The notes under the pieces are model-generated. The model saw only the letters and a list, made by a program, of their open reading frames with translations. It did not search any database and was not told where the DNA came from. Both the position numbers and the translations under genes were made by a program. Shown in pieces: positions 1-6,598 of a DNA stretch of 16,199 nt. Positions within the stretch are counted from its first letter, which is position 1; each line of letters opens with the position of its first letter. This DNA comes from Verrucomicrobiota bacterium (GTDB lineage Bacteria > Verrucomicrobiota > Verrucomicrobiia > Verrucomicrobiales > Verrucomicrobiaceae): positions 1-16,199 of the forward strand of contig VFKY01000080.1 in the NCBI GenBank assembly GCA_009885275.1. Direction: 5' to 3'.

Positions 1-1
1 A

Positions 2-259
2 CACCCAAAGGCACAACCAGAGGCAGGAGCGCCGGACGTGACCGAGAGGGTGATCGAGACGCTCGAGAACGCCGTGCGGCAGCGCGTGCGGGCCGCTCTG
101 GAGGCGCGCGAGCGCCAGCGCCTCGCGGAGGGCACAGCGCCGGCGGCACAAAAGGACGCCGAGCAGGGCGGCAATGGCGCTCATACAAATGGCTCGCACG
201 ACGGCCCGGACGGCCCGGGGCCGTACACCGGGCCGACTGGCGATGACGCAGGGCCGTAG
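2..259 (+). CDS. C-terminal tail of unknown GC-rich gene (5' partial)
   Basis: The frame is open from the left window edge to a TAG at 257-259, so this is probably the last 85 or so codons of a longer gene; a GTG at 38 could also start a 73-residue protein. The first half looks like a charged helix (VTERVIETLENAVRQR, rich in Arg, Glu and Ala). The second half is a Gly/Pro/Asp-rich low-complexity tail (GPDGPGPYTGPTGDDAGP), partly encoded by two back-to-back copies of GACGGCCCG at 200-217. No family is recognised. Its G+C content is clearly higher than that of every other gene in the window, which suggests a foreign origin or an assembly junction. It may also be spurious, since GC-rich DNA gives long open frames by chance. 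Confidence 0.35.
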   Translation, partial: HPKAQPEAGAPDVTERVIETLENAVRQRVRAALEARERQRLAEGTAPAAQKDAEQGGNGAHTNGSHDGPDGPGPYTGPTGDDAGP

Positions 260-453
260 CGCGCCAGGCCTCCGCAGCGGGCACGGCAGGTCGCGATCGC
301 GAGCACCAGCTTGAGAAGCAGCAACGAGAAGAAGCGTGGGTTCATTCAATCAGTCTTGCATGGTGAAACCAAGATAGCAAGGTTACTTACTCAGCCCTTA
401 ATTTTATAGACCGCCTTCTTGCGGCTGGACATTTTGGCAATACCTGCTACCCT
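260..453. other. Intergenic region: GC-rich to AT-richer transition, upstream of higBA
   Basis: The GC-rich composition of the left end continues to about position 340 and then drops to the level of the rest of the window. A perfect 12-bp palindrome (TCGCGATCGCGA) lies at 291-302. TTATAG at 404-409 is a possible -10 element for the toxin-antitoxin pair, without a convincing -35. A short inverted repeat (CCGC, six bases, GCGG) at 411-424 lies between it and the toxin start and could be an operator bound by the antitoxin; this is only a positional guess. Confidence 0.3.
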
Positions 454-462
454 TTGCGGGAC

Positions 463-771
463 ATGCGAATCATTAAACCAAGCACGGTGAGAGAGTGGAT
501 GAAGGATCACTCACCCGCCAAGCCGGGACTGGAATGGTGGCTCGACACGGTAGAGAGTGCAAAATGGAAGAACTTGATAGAGTTGAAAAAGACCTTTCCG
601 AGTGCCGATCAAGTGATCACGGCGAGCGGACGGCCTGTGATCGTTTTCAACATTGGCGGCAACAAATTCCGTCTTATCGCCGCGGTGCATTTCAATCGTG
701 GATTAGTTTATGCCCTTTCCCTGTTTACTCACGCTGAATACTCGAAAGACCGCTGGAAGCTATTGCTATGA
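463..771 (+). CDS. higB: HigB-family toxin (mRNA interferase) of a type II toxin-antitoxin system
   Basis: A 102-residue protein with the HigB_toxin pattern: an N-terminal MRIIKPSTVREWMKDHSP helix, the WKN segment at 35-37, VFNIGGNKFRLI at 61-72 and the C-terminal LFTHAEYSK at 87-95. Known HigB proteins are RelE-fold ribonucleases that cut mRNA at the ribosome and are neutralised by the HigA antitoxin encoded just downstream, as here. The ATG at 463 is preferred over the in-frame TTG at 454 because family members begin with MR(I/V)I. The stop overlaps the antitoxin start (ATGA at 768-771), so the two are translationally coupled. The toxin-first order is typical of HigBA and opposite to most other type II systems. 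Length is normal and nothing appears broken. Catalytic residues cannot be assigned by eye. Confidence 0.88.
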   Translation: MRIIKPSTVREWMKDHSPAKPGLEWWLDTVESAKWKNLIELKKTFPSADQVITASGRPVIVFNIGGNKFRLIAAVHFNRGLVYALSLFTHAEYSKDRWKLLL

Positions 772-1211
772 AAACCATTACCAAAACGAAACACAAAGCC
801 ATTGGAACGCTGCCGACCGACTATGCATCGCTCTGCCGTGATGTGTGGCTTCCTCGCCCGATCCGTGACAAAGTGGAATATCAAGCCGCTCTCGCCGCCA
901 TTGAACCGTTGTGGGGTCACGAGAAAAACATGAGCACCGATCAAGCGGACTGGTTTGCCCTCGTTACTGATCTGGTGGCACAGTATGAGGATGACCATGC
1001 GCAAAAGAGCGCTCCACTATCACTTGAAAAACGTCTCTGTGGTTTACTGGATGCGCATTGCATGACCGCTGCCGATCTTGCCCGTCTGCTTGGTCTTGAT
1101 CCAAGCATGGGGAGTAAAATCATCAACGGCACTCGCCAGCTTACCGCTGAGCACATACGCAAGCTCTCGCGTCATTTCGCCTTGCAAGGTGATTATTTCC
1201 TCGCCTCGTAA
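768..1211 (+). CDS. higA: HigA-like antitoxin / Xre-type HTH transcriptional regulator
   Basis: A 147-residue protein starting at an ATG inside the toxin stop codon. Residues 97-135 form a helix-turn-helix: CMTAADLARLLGLDPSMGSK is the first part, followed by IINGTRQLTAEHIRKLSRHF, the usual Xre/cro pattern with a recognition helix around SMGSKIING. The N-terminal 85 residues, with IEPLWGHEK at 45-53, form the domain seen in the longer HigA antitoxins that work with HigB_toxin-type partners. By family analogy it binds and inhibits the toxin and represses the shared promoter. An inverted repeat at 411-424 is a candidate operator. The gene looks intact, so the pair may be functional, probably acting in maintenance of the accessory segment or in defence. 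Confidence 0.85.
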   Translation: MKTITKTKHKAIGTLPTDYASLCRDVWLPRPIRDKVEYQAALAAIEPLWGHEKNMSTDQADWFALVTDLVAQYEDDHAQKSAPLSLEKRLCGLLDAHCMTAADLARLLGLDPSMGSKIINGTRQLTAEHIRKLSRHFALQGDYFLAS

Positions 1212-1289
1212 TGGCTATACGATAAAGGGCAGACGGCCAATGAGACAAACTTGTTATCGCACGTAACCTGCGTTAATATTGCCTTACTT

Positions 1290-1661
1290 ATGGCGCTCTC
1301 TCTTGCCAGTCAACTCACCCGAAGCACGCCGTTAGATTTGGCCTTGTTGCGTTGGTATGCTGGATGTCTTGTGCCACTCGATATTGTCGAATTAGAGGAC
1401 GTTGTAGAGCTTGCTCGCGTTCACTGCAAGATGAAGCTTGGACGCTTGGAATTGTTAAGAACCGAGTATCAAGATCATTGGTATCATGCAATGAGGCATA
1501 TCGAACGCAATCGCCAGAAGCGTAGGCAAGGAATAACAATTAGACGCAAGCCAAGAATTCGTAGAGATCAGCCCGAAAGGTTCATGGCCAACTTGAAGAG
1601 AAGAGAAGGACTCGCTGGCGTTATTGCTGAACTCTCAAGAAAGCTCTCAAAGGGATATTAA
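1290..1661 (+). CDS. Hypothetical basic protein
   Basis: A 123-residue frame if begun at the ATG at 1290; a TTG at 1251 would add 13 residues. No family is recognised. Residues 1-40 are mildly hydrophobic and helical (SLASQLTRSTPLDLALLRWY), followed by an acidic stretch (VELEDVVELARVHCK). The C-terminal half is strongly basic (NRQKRRQGITIRRKPRIRRD), which suggests nucleic-acid binding. It lies 78 bp downstream of the antitoxin on the same strand and could be a third cargo gene of the same accessory segment. No Shine-Dalgarno sequence is visible. The stop codon at 1659-1661 falls within the first of a set of degenerate repeats. It could be a degraded gene or a chance frame. Confidence 0.4.
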   Translation: MALSLASQLTRSTPLDLALLRWYAGCLVPLDIVELEDVVELARVHCKMKLGRLELLRTEYQDHWYHAMRHIERNRQKRRQGITIRRKPRIRRDQPERFMANLKRREGLAGVIAELSRKLSKGY

Positions 1662-1770
1662 CTCTCGCGCGCACGGGCGCGGAACTACGATTAACATTAG
1701 CGGGTCGTAATGCGTGAGGGATTAACTTTGCACGCAATTTACGCGATGGGATTAACTTTGAGGCGAGGCG
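1651..1770. repeat. Four degenerate repeats with ATTAAC core, 30-33 bp spacing
   Basis: ATTAAC occurs at 1657, 1690, 1721 and 1751, that is at intervals of 33, 31 and 30 bp. The last two copies share 13 identical bases (GGGATTAACTTTG, 1718-1730 and 1748-1760). Two units are flanked by inverted repeats with exactly 14 bases between the arms: TACGA/TCGTA at 1686-1690 and 1705-1709, and TGCGTG/CACGCA at 1711-1716 and 1731-1736. The first unit is followed by CGCGC, six bases, GCGCG. The spacing is close to three helical turns. Function is unknown; iterated protein-binding sites, a recombination site or a decaying palindromic repeat family all fit. The first unit overlaps the end of the preceding hypothetical frame. 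Confidence 0.6.
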
Positions 1771-1782
1771 GGAATGCATTCC
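1771..1782. repeat. Perfect 12-bp palindrome GGAATGCATTCC
   Basis: The sequence GGAATGCATTCC equals its own reverse complement. It follows immediately after the last ATTAAC repeat and is followed by an (AAAT)-type tract at 1790-1802. It could be a dimeric regulator site or the end of the repeat array. No function can be read from it directly. Confidence 0.5.
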
Positions 1783-1933
1783 AAGCCGCTAAATAAATAA
1801 ATCCCCATCACCTATGCATATTCGACTACCATTAAGCCCAAGTTAGAGGCTTTGGTCAGCATAAATGGCTAAGAACTGGCTAAGCACGAAATAGTTGCTC
1901 AGAGTAAATTCAACGTAACTCGTTGATCCTGAA
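1783..1933. other. Non-coding spacer between repeat array and tRNA
   Basis: No gene is supported here. It contains an AAATAAATAAAT tract, an 8-bp direct repeat TGGCTAAG at 1866-1873 and 1877-1884 (11 bp apart), and a small stem-loop at 1910-1926 (TCAACG, five bases, CGTTGA) lying just beyond the tRNA 3' end. On the minus strand that stem is followed by ATTTAC, so it could be a weak terminator for the tRNA transcript. Confidence 0.35.
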
Positions 1934-2009
<76 letters not shown>

Positions 2010-2130
2010 GTGAGCTTATATTTAACTGACTCTGCGTCGGAAGCAAGAGGGGAAGTCGATGAACACAGCCAGCCCTCAAAGCGGATTATATTTACTTTGA
2101 AGAAAAAGTGTTTTGTGTGATCGTTTGGTA

Positions 2131-3951
2131 ATGATTGATCTGATTGGCAGCATCAAGAATCCCGTGCATAGGAATCTATACAAGCTAGCGGCTCCGTTGG
2201 TGGAACGTGGACTGGCCATCACAGATTTTAAAGATCTTTACGAACGTACGCGGGCTAGTTATGTGCAACATCCCGATTATCCATCTGCGAAATCATGGTT
2301 TTCAAGCGCTGCCAAAGAGCTTCATGCTGAATACGTAGTGGATACGCCTTCGAATTTCGTTTTCCCATTAGAAGGTCCACTCATCATTGTTTCTAATCAT
2401 CCATTTGGCATTCTTGATCCAGTCATTCTTGGAGAAATTATTTCTCAGTTTCGTCCATATGTCAGATTCATGACGAATTTTCTTCTCGGAAATATGGAAG
2501 AAATGCGTCCATGGATTATCCCAGTGGATCCTTTCGATAGTGAAAATAGTGTGCAGCGTAACATGGCATCTATGAAGGAAGCATTGAGATTCCTTAGGGG
2601 AGGTGGTGCTTTGGCTATATTTCCAAGTGGAGAAGTCTCTCATTACAAATTGGGCCGTGGCATAGAGGAGAGCCCTTGGACTTCGCATGTGGGCGCTCTG
2701 GTTCGTCGCACCAAAGCCACTGTGTTGCCGGTATATTTTGAGGGACAAAACAGTATGCTTTTTCAAGCCGCAGGTCTCTTACATCCTTTGCTGCGCACAA
2801 GCTTGCTGTTTCGTGAATTGTTTAAACACAGTCATGAGACTGTCGAAGTCAAAGTGGGACATCCCATTGCATTCTCTAGGCTTAAAAAATTCGAAGATGA
2901 TGAAACCCTTACTCAATATCTTAGACTGCGTACTTTTATTCTTGGCCAACGCTCAAAGTCTGCGCCCAAAGCAAATCAGCCATTGATCCCAATTGCTGAA
3001 ATTGCATCAGTGCTGCCTTTACCAGTTAAGGCTACCATTAATAAACAAGAGGCATTTGAACATGAGGTGCAGAAGCTTCGAGCATCCGGCGCCACTTTAA
3101 CACAGCACGGTCAACTCAGTGTTCTGGTAGCGGCAGCACCAGAGATACCATACTTGTTAAAAGAAATTGGGCGATTGAGGGAGATTGCTTTTCGAGAGGT
3201 CGGAGAAGGCACGGGTGAGGATATCGATTTGGATCGCTTCGATGAATACTACCTTCATCTCTTTTTATGGGATGATAATGAACGCCGAGTGGTCGGAGCT
3301 TATCGTCTTGGACGTGCTGATATGATCATACGAAGATACGGAGCGAAAGGTCTTTATACTAATAAGCTCTTTAAATTTCAAAAACCCTTCCTGCAGTATC
3401 TAGATGATGCGATTGAAATGGGGCGCAGCTTTATCGTTCCTCAATACCAAAGGTCATCTGGTGCGTTGCCGCTTATGTGGAAAGGTATTCTGACATGGGT
3501 TTGTCGTAATCCGCATTACAAAAAACTGTATGGGCCTGTCAGCATCAGTAAGGATTACAATGGCTTGTCGCGAAAACTCATCGTTGAGTTTCTCAACGAT
3601 AATAGATTGCACCCCGAATTGGCAACAATGGTTAAGCCACGTCAGCCCTTTCGTTATGGTAAAAACAAGCAGTTACTCAGTGAATTCATCTCTGCTGAGC
3701 TTGATGATCTAGATGATTTCTCGGCTTTAATCTCAAGCCTAGAGGAGAGCGGGAAAGGCATACCTACCTTGTTAAAGCATTACCTTAGACTAAATGGTAC
3801 AATGCTTAGTTTCAATGTGGACAAAAACTTTTCCTCCTGTCTCGATGGCTTAATTTTAGTGGACTTGATGGACACGGATCCACGATTGCTTGGCAAATAT
3901 ATGGGTGAAGAACTCTGCGGCAATTATTTGAGACATCATAGAAAAGCCTAA
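2131..3951 (+). CDS. OlsF-like bifunctional acyltransferase (LPLAT domain + OlsB-type GNAT domain)
   Basis: The ATG at 2131 gives 606 residues; a TTG at 2113 would add six. The N-terminal half is a lysophospholipid/glycerolipid acyltransferase: VSNHPFGILD at about 87-96 carries the catalytic His-Asp motif (as HxxxxxD) and FPSGEVS at 164-170 replaces the usual FPEGTRS. The C-terminal part (about 305-490) resembles the OlsB/hemolysin-type GNAT acyltransferases: an IAFREVGEGTG segment, VVGAYRLG, GRSFIVPQYQRSSGALPLMWKGI and LYGPVSISKDY. The same order occurs in OlsF, which makes ornithine lipids by N-acylating ornithine with its C-terminal half and O-acylating lyso-ornithine lipid with its N-terminal half. 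The role here is inferred from that architecture; another aminolipid is possible. Membrane-associated action is expected. The dus gene follows 16 bp later and is probably co-transcribed. Confidence 0.75.
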   Translation: MIDLIGSIKNPVHRNLYKLAAPLVERGLAITDFKDLYERTRASYVQHPDYPSAKSWFSSAAKELHAEYVVDTPSNFVFPLEGPLIIVSNHPFGILDPVILGEIISQFRPYVRFMTNFLLGNMEEMRPWIIPVDPFDSENSVQRNMASMKEALRFLRGGGALAIFPSGEVSHYKLGRGIEESPWTSHVGALVRRTKATVLPVYFEGQNSMLFQAAGLLHPLLRTSLLFRELFKHSHETVEVKVGHPIAFSRLKKFEDDETLTQYLRLRTFILGQRSKSAPKANQPLIPIAEIASVLPLPVKATINKQEAFEHEVQKLRASGATLTQHGQLSVLVAAAPEIPYLLKEIGRLREIAFREVGEGTGEDIDLDRFDEYYLHLFLWDDNERRVVGAYRLGRADMIIRRYGAKGLYTNKLFKFQKPFLQYLDDAIEMGRSFIVPQYQRSSGALPLMWKGILTWVCRNPHYKKLYGPVSISKDYNGLSRKLIVEFLNDNRLHPELATMVKPRQPFRYGKNKQLLSEFISAELDDLDDFSALISSLEESGKGIPTLLKHYLRLNGTMLSFNVDKNFSSCLDGLILVDLMDTDPRLLGKYMGEELCGNYLRHHRKA

Positions 3952-3967
3952 GGCAGTCTTTTTATCT

Positions 3968-5017
3968 GTGAGCCCCATCGAACATTTTGATTTTCTGTTG
4001 TCGCGGCCTGAACCTTTGCTCGCATTGGCTCCCATGCAAGACGTGACGGATCTACCGTTCTGGGAGCTGATGACCCGTTATGGTGGGGCGGATATTTATT
4101 ACACAGAGTATTTTCGTGTTCATGCCGATTCTCATCTTGAGAAACCAATTCTGGCTTCCATAACAAAAAACCCCACAGGTAAACCTGTTGTGGCGCAGAT
4201 GATTGGCAATGACATCTCATCGCTCATTCGTACGGCCAAAGAATTGATGGAACATGAAGTTGCTGCAATCGATCTTAATTTGGGATGCCCTGCGCCCGTT
4301 GTTTACAAAAAATGTGCCGGTGGTGGGCTATTGCGAGAACCGAAGCGAGTGGATGCAATTCTTGGGGCTTTGCGGGAAATTATTCCCGGAAAATTTACCG
4401 TAAAGACGCGCATCGGGTTTGATGATCCCGCGGTGTTTGAAGTTTTGTTGCCGCTTTTTAGAAAGCATTCCATTGATCTGCTTACGGTGCATGGGCGCAC
4501 GGTAAAAGAAATGTATCGCTCAGCCGTGCATTATGATTTCATTGCCCGCGCTGTTGATGAAATGTCATGTCCAGTGTTGGCCAATGGCAATGTCTCTTCT
4601 GCATTCAAAGCTCAGGAGATATTGCGCGTGACCGGTGCCAAGGGGTTGATGATAGGGCGTGGGGCCATTCGTAACCCGTGGATGTTTCAACAAATTCGTC
4701 AGCACTTGCAAGGTAGAGCCATCACCCACCCAAATGGGCGGATAGTGTTGGCTTACATTCGTGATCTCTATGAAGCGGTTTGCGATTACGCCATGCCTGA
4801 GCTTTCTCATGTTCATAAAATGAAGAAATATCTTAACTTCATTGGATTAGGGGTTGAACCAACAGGCGCTTTTCTGCATGAGATCCGACGAGTAAAAAGC
4901 AAAGTGGAGTTTTTTTACGTCTGCGAACAGTTTCTCGATCATACAGAGCTGATGCCTCTGGAGCCCTTTGCGCTTCCGCTTAAAGATGTGGATGTCATGG
5001 CTGGGGAACATCTTTAA
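3968..5017 (+). CDS. dus: tRNA-dihydrouridine synthase family protein
   Basis: A 349-residue FMN-dependent TIM-barrel enzyme that reduces uridine to dihydrouridine in the D loop of tRNAs using NADPH. Visible motifs are APMQDVTDLPF at 21-31 (FMN-binding N-terminal motif), NLGCPAP with catalytic Cys107, VKTRIG with Lys146, TVHGRT with His175, ANGNV at 205-209 and GLMIGRGAIRNPW at 226-238. The C-terminal part (about 245-340) is the usual helical tRNA-binding domain. Two positions differ from the common consensus: MQDVTDLPFW replaces MxGVTDxxFR, and CAGGGLL replaces GAGAALL. The start is GTG at 3968, the only sensible one before the first motif. The substrate position (DusA, B or C type) cannot be decided by eye. 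A strong hairpin lies 15 bp after the stop. Confidence 0.9.
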   Translation: MSPIEHFDFLLSRPEPLLALAPMQDVTDLPFWELMTRYGGADIYYTEYFRVHADSHLEKPILASITKNPTGKPVVAQMIGNDISSLIRTAKELMEHEVAAIDLNLGCPAPVVYKKCAGGGLLREPKRVDAILGALREIIPGKFTVKTRIGFDDPAVFEVLLPLFRKHSIDLLTVHGRTVKEMYRSAVHYDFIARAVDEMSCPVLANGNVSSAFKAQEILRVTGAKGLMIGRGAIRNPWMFQQIRQHLQGRAITHPNGRIVLAYIRDLYEAVCDYAMPELSHVHKMKKYLNFIGLGVEPTGAFLHEIRRVKSKVEFFYVCEQFLDHTELMPLEPFALPLKDVDVMAGEHL

Positions 5018-5032
5018 TCCAATAAACAAAAA

Positions 5033-5054
5033 GGAGCACGCGCTCGCGTGCTCC
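5033..5054 (-). terminator. Strong hairpin between convergent dus and efp
   Basis: A perfect inverted repeat: GGAGCACGCG at 5033-5042 and CGCGTGCTCC at 5045-5054, only two bases apart. On the minus strand it is followed by TTTTTGTTTATT, a good U-tract, so it is an intrinsic terminator for efp. On the plus strand no T-run follows, so for the olsF-like/dus transcript it can act only as a weak terminator or 3'-end stabiliser. Confidence 0.85.
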
Positions 5055-5080
5055 CTGTAAGATATAACACAGTCAGGGTG

Positions 5081-5647
5081 TTAAGAAGCGCGTCCGAGAT
5101 AGGAACCGTCTTCCGTTTTTACGGTGATCTTATCCCCTGGATTGATGAAAAGGGGCACTTGAACTGAGAGCCCGGTTTCCAAAACACAAGCCTTGTAAAC
5201 ATTGTTCGCTGAGTCGCCCTTCACGCCTTCCGGTGCTTCTGTGACGGTCATGACCATAGACGGTGGAAGCTCGAGGCCAGCTACTACGTCATCGGTGAAT
5301 ACAATAAGATATTTTTGACCTTCAAGAAGATAGAGTTTTACCGGCTTAACCAAGCTTTCATTAAGTGTGACATCCTCAAAGGTCTCGGGATGGATGAAGT
5401 GATATCCATCACCATCTTTGTAGCTGTATTCATGAGCGTCCTTGTTGAGAACCACAGAATCGAGGGATTCATTGGAAGTCATGCGGAGATTGTGAACCTT
5501 GCCCGTGGTGATGCTGCGGATGGACATCTGTACATAAGACGCCATGCGAGGAGGTGTCTTTAGTTCAGTATCGGTGACGAGACAGACGTCATTATTGTGA
5601 CGGACAGCGTGTCCTTTGCGGAGATTGATTACGGGTGTGTTAGCCAT
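5081..5647 (-). CDS. efp: Translation elongation factor P, Arg34 type
   Basis: A 188-residue protein of normal EF-P length with an N-terminal KOW-like domain (1-64) and two OB domains. It relieves ribosomes stalled at polyproline stretches by binding between the P and E sites. Family features are the N-terminal INLRKGHAV, FEDVTLNE around 90-98, ELPPSMVMTVTEAPEGVKGD at about 126-145, the TGLSVQVPLFINPGDKITV segment and the terminal YLGRAS. The ungapped alignment of the first domain to E. coli EF-P puts Arg at position 34, in the loop KTPPRMAS, where E. coli has the beta-lysylated Lys34 in KPGKGQ. Arg at this site is known in EarP-rhamnosylated EF-P and in the EfpL paralogue, but the loop matches neither exactly. 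No modification enzyme is in the window. It is transcribed divergently from cdaA. Confidence 0.93.
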   Translation of the reverse strand: MANTPVINLRKGHAVRHNNDVCLVTDTELKTPPRMASYVQMSIRSITTGKVHNLRMTSNESLDSVVLNKDAHEYSYKDGDGYHFIHPETFEDVTLNESLVKPVKLYLLEGQKYLIVFTDDVVAGLELPPSMVMTVTEAPEGVKGDSANNVYKACVLETGLSVQVPLFINPGDKITVKTEDGSYLGRAS

Positions 5648-5776
5648 GATCAGGGTTTCTTAGAGATATTCAGGACAAATGCAAGAGCGACAAGATGGAA
5701 GATGCATTCCCAACCTAGCTTAATTCCACTGCTATATCGCACGAAGCGGTTGATTCAATCTCGGTAGCAGCATAAC
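5648..5776. promoter_or_regulatory. Divergent promoter region efp / cdaA
   Basis: These 129 bp separate two divergent start codons, so they must hold the promoter of efp and probably that of the cdaA operon. No convincing sigma-70 hexamer pair or Shine-Dalgarno sequence could be picked out on either strand. The call rests on gene orientation only. Confidence 0.5.
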
Positions 5777-6598
5777 ATGCTGTGTTATATGTTGCAGCTT
5801 ATGGTCGAACTTTGGAGAGATGCGGTAGAGATATTCATTCTCGCCGTTCTGCTCTATCAGGGTTATCGCTTTCTTAGAGCCACACGCGGAGCTCATATTT
5901 TAACAGGTTTGCTGGTGCTCCTGCTGGGACTGACATTGATCTCACAACTACTGAATCTGGTGGTTATGAACTGGCTCTTGGAGCACTTTTCGGTGTTTTT
6001 GGTGGTGGGTCTAGTGGTGCTATTTCAGCCGGAACTGCGTCGTGTTCTAGCGGAATTAGGTTCGCACAGTTTATTTTCTTTTAATGGCACCGAGGGGGCG
6101 AGCATGGATCAGTTGGTTGAGTCGATGGTGCAACTTTCACACAAGCGCTGCGGGGCGCTTTTTGCGATCCAACGTGGTATTGAATTGAAGCCCTATGCCG
6201 AATCAGGTGTCAGCATAGATGCTAAAATATCGCTGGAACTCATCGCTACTATTTTCCATCCTAAATCTGCATTGCATGACGGTGGAGTGATCATAGAGCA
6301 GGGGCGGATTGTTGCTGCGGCCTGTGTTTTTCCAGTAAGTCAGAAAGAGATGAATGATCGAAGCATTGGGCTTCGTCATCGCGCGGGGCTTGGCCTTACA
6401 GAGGAAACAGACGCGATTGCATTATTGGTGAGCGAGGAGACCGGCGCTATGTCGTTATGTTATAAGGGAAAACTGGAGCGTGACTTGGAGGCAGATGAGT
6501 TGCGGGCGCGATTACAGCAAATTTTTAAAAATGGCGGGGAAGACATTACGATTGATCCGAAAGAAGTAAAAAAGGAGGCTGCTCGTGTCGCGAATTAA
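5777..6598 (+). CDS. cdaA: Diadenylate cyclase, CdaA type (DisA_N domain)
   Basis: Makes cyclic di-AMP from two ATP. The 273-residue protein has three N-terminal membrane helices (about 15-33, 40-59 and 68-85), then a linker (LFQPELRRVLAELG) and the cytosolic DAC domain (about 105-250). The two signature motifs are LHDGGVII at 166-173 (usual form DGA) and GLRHRAGLG at 198-206 (usual form GTRHRAA). Both variants keep Asp168 and the Arg-His-Arg, so activity is expected. In-frame ATGs at 5789 and 5801 are alternative starts; the one at 5801 gives MVELWRDAVEIFIL, close to where many CdaA proteins begin. It overlaps the next small gene by 14 bp and sits two genes upstream of glmM, matching the conserved cdaA-cdaR-glmM order of Firmicutes. 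There GlmM binds and inhibits CdaA, linking c-di-AMP to cell-wall precursor supply and osmotic control. Confidence 0.92.
   Translation: MLCYMLQLMVELWRDAVEIFILAVLLYQGYRFLRATRGAHILTGLLVLLLGLTLISQLLNLVVMNWLLEHFSVFLVVGLVVLFQPELRRVLAELGSHSLFSFNGTEGASMDQLVESMVQLSHKRCGALFAIQRGIELKPYAESGVSIDAKISLELIATIFHPKSALHDGGVIIEQGRIVAAACVFPVSQKEMNDRSIGLRHRAGLGLTEETDAIALLVSEETGAMSLCYKGKLERDLEADELRARLQQIFKNGGEDITIDPKEVKKEAARVAN

Noticed and set aside
1209..1300. Integron attC site between higA and the hypothetical gene
   Set aside because: GTTATCG and CGTTAAT look superficially like core sites, but they do not fit the RYYYAAC/GTTRRRY pairs in inverted order, and no integrase is visible.
1651..1770. CRISPR array
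   Set aside because: The repeats share only about 6-13 bases, the spacing arises from the units themselves, and the units are degenerate with differing arms. No cas gene is present.
2368..2766. 132-residue minus-strand frame inside the acyltransferase gene
   Set aside because: It is opposite the conserved LPLAT motifs, has no family resemblance and no start signals.
5033..5054. Bidirectional intrinsic terminator
   Set aside because: The stem is perfect, but only the minus strand has a U-tract after it, so efficient termination is claimed for efp only.
5698..5712. Copy of the 1771-1782 palindrome near efp
   Set aside because: Only ATGCATTCC is shared; the left arm does not match, so it is likely chance.
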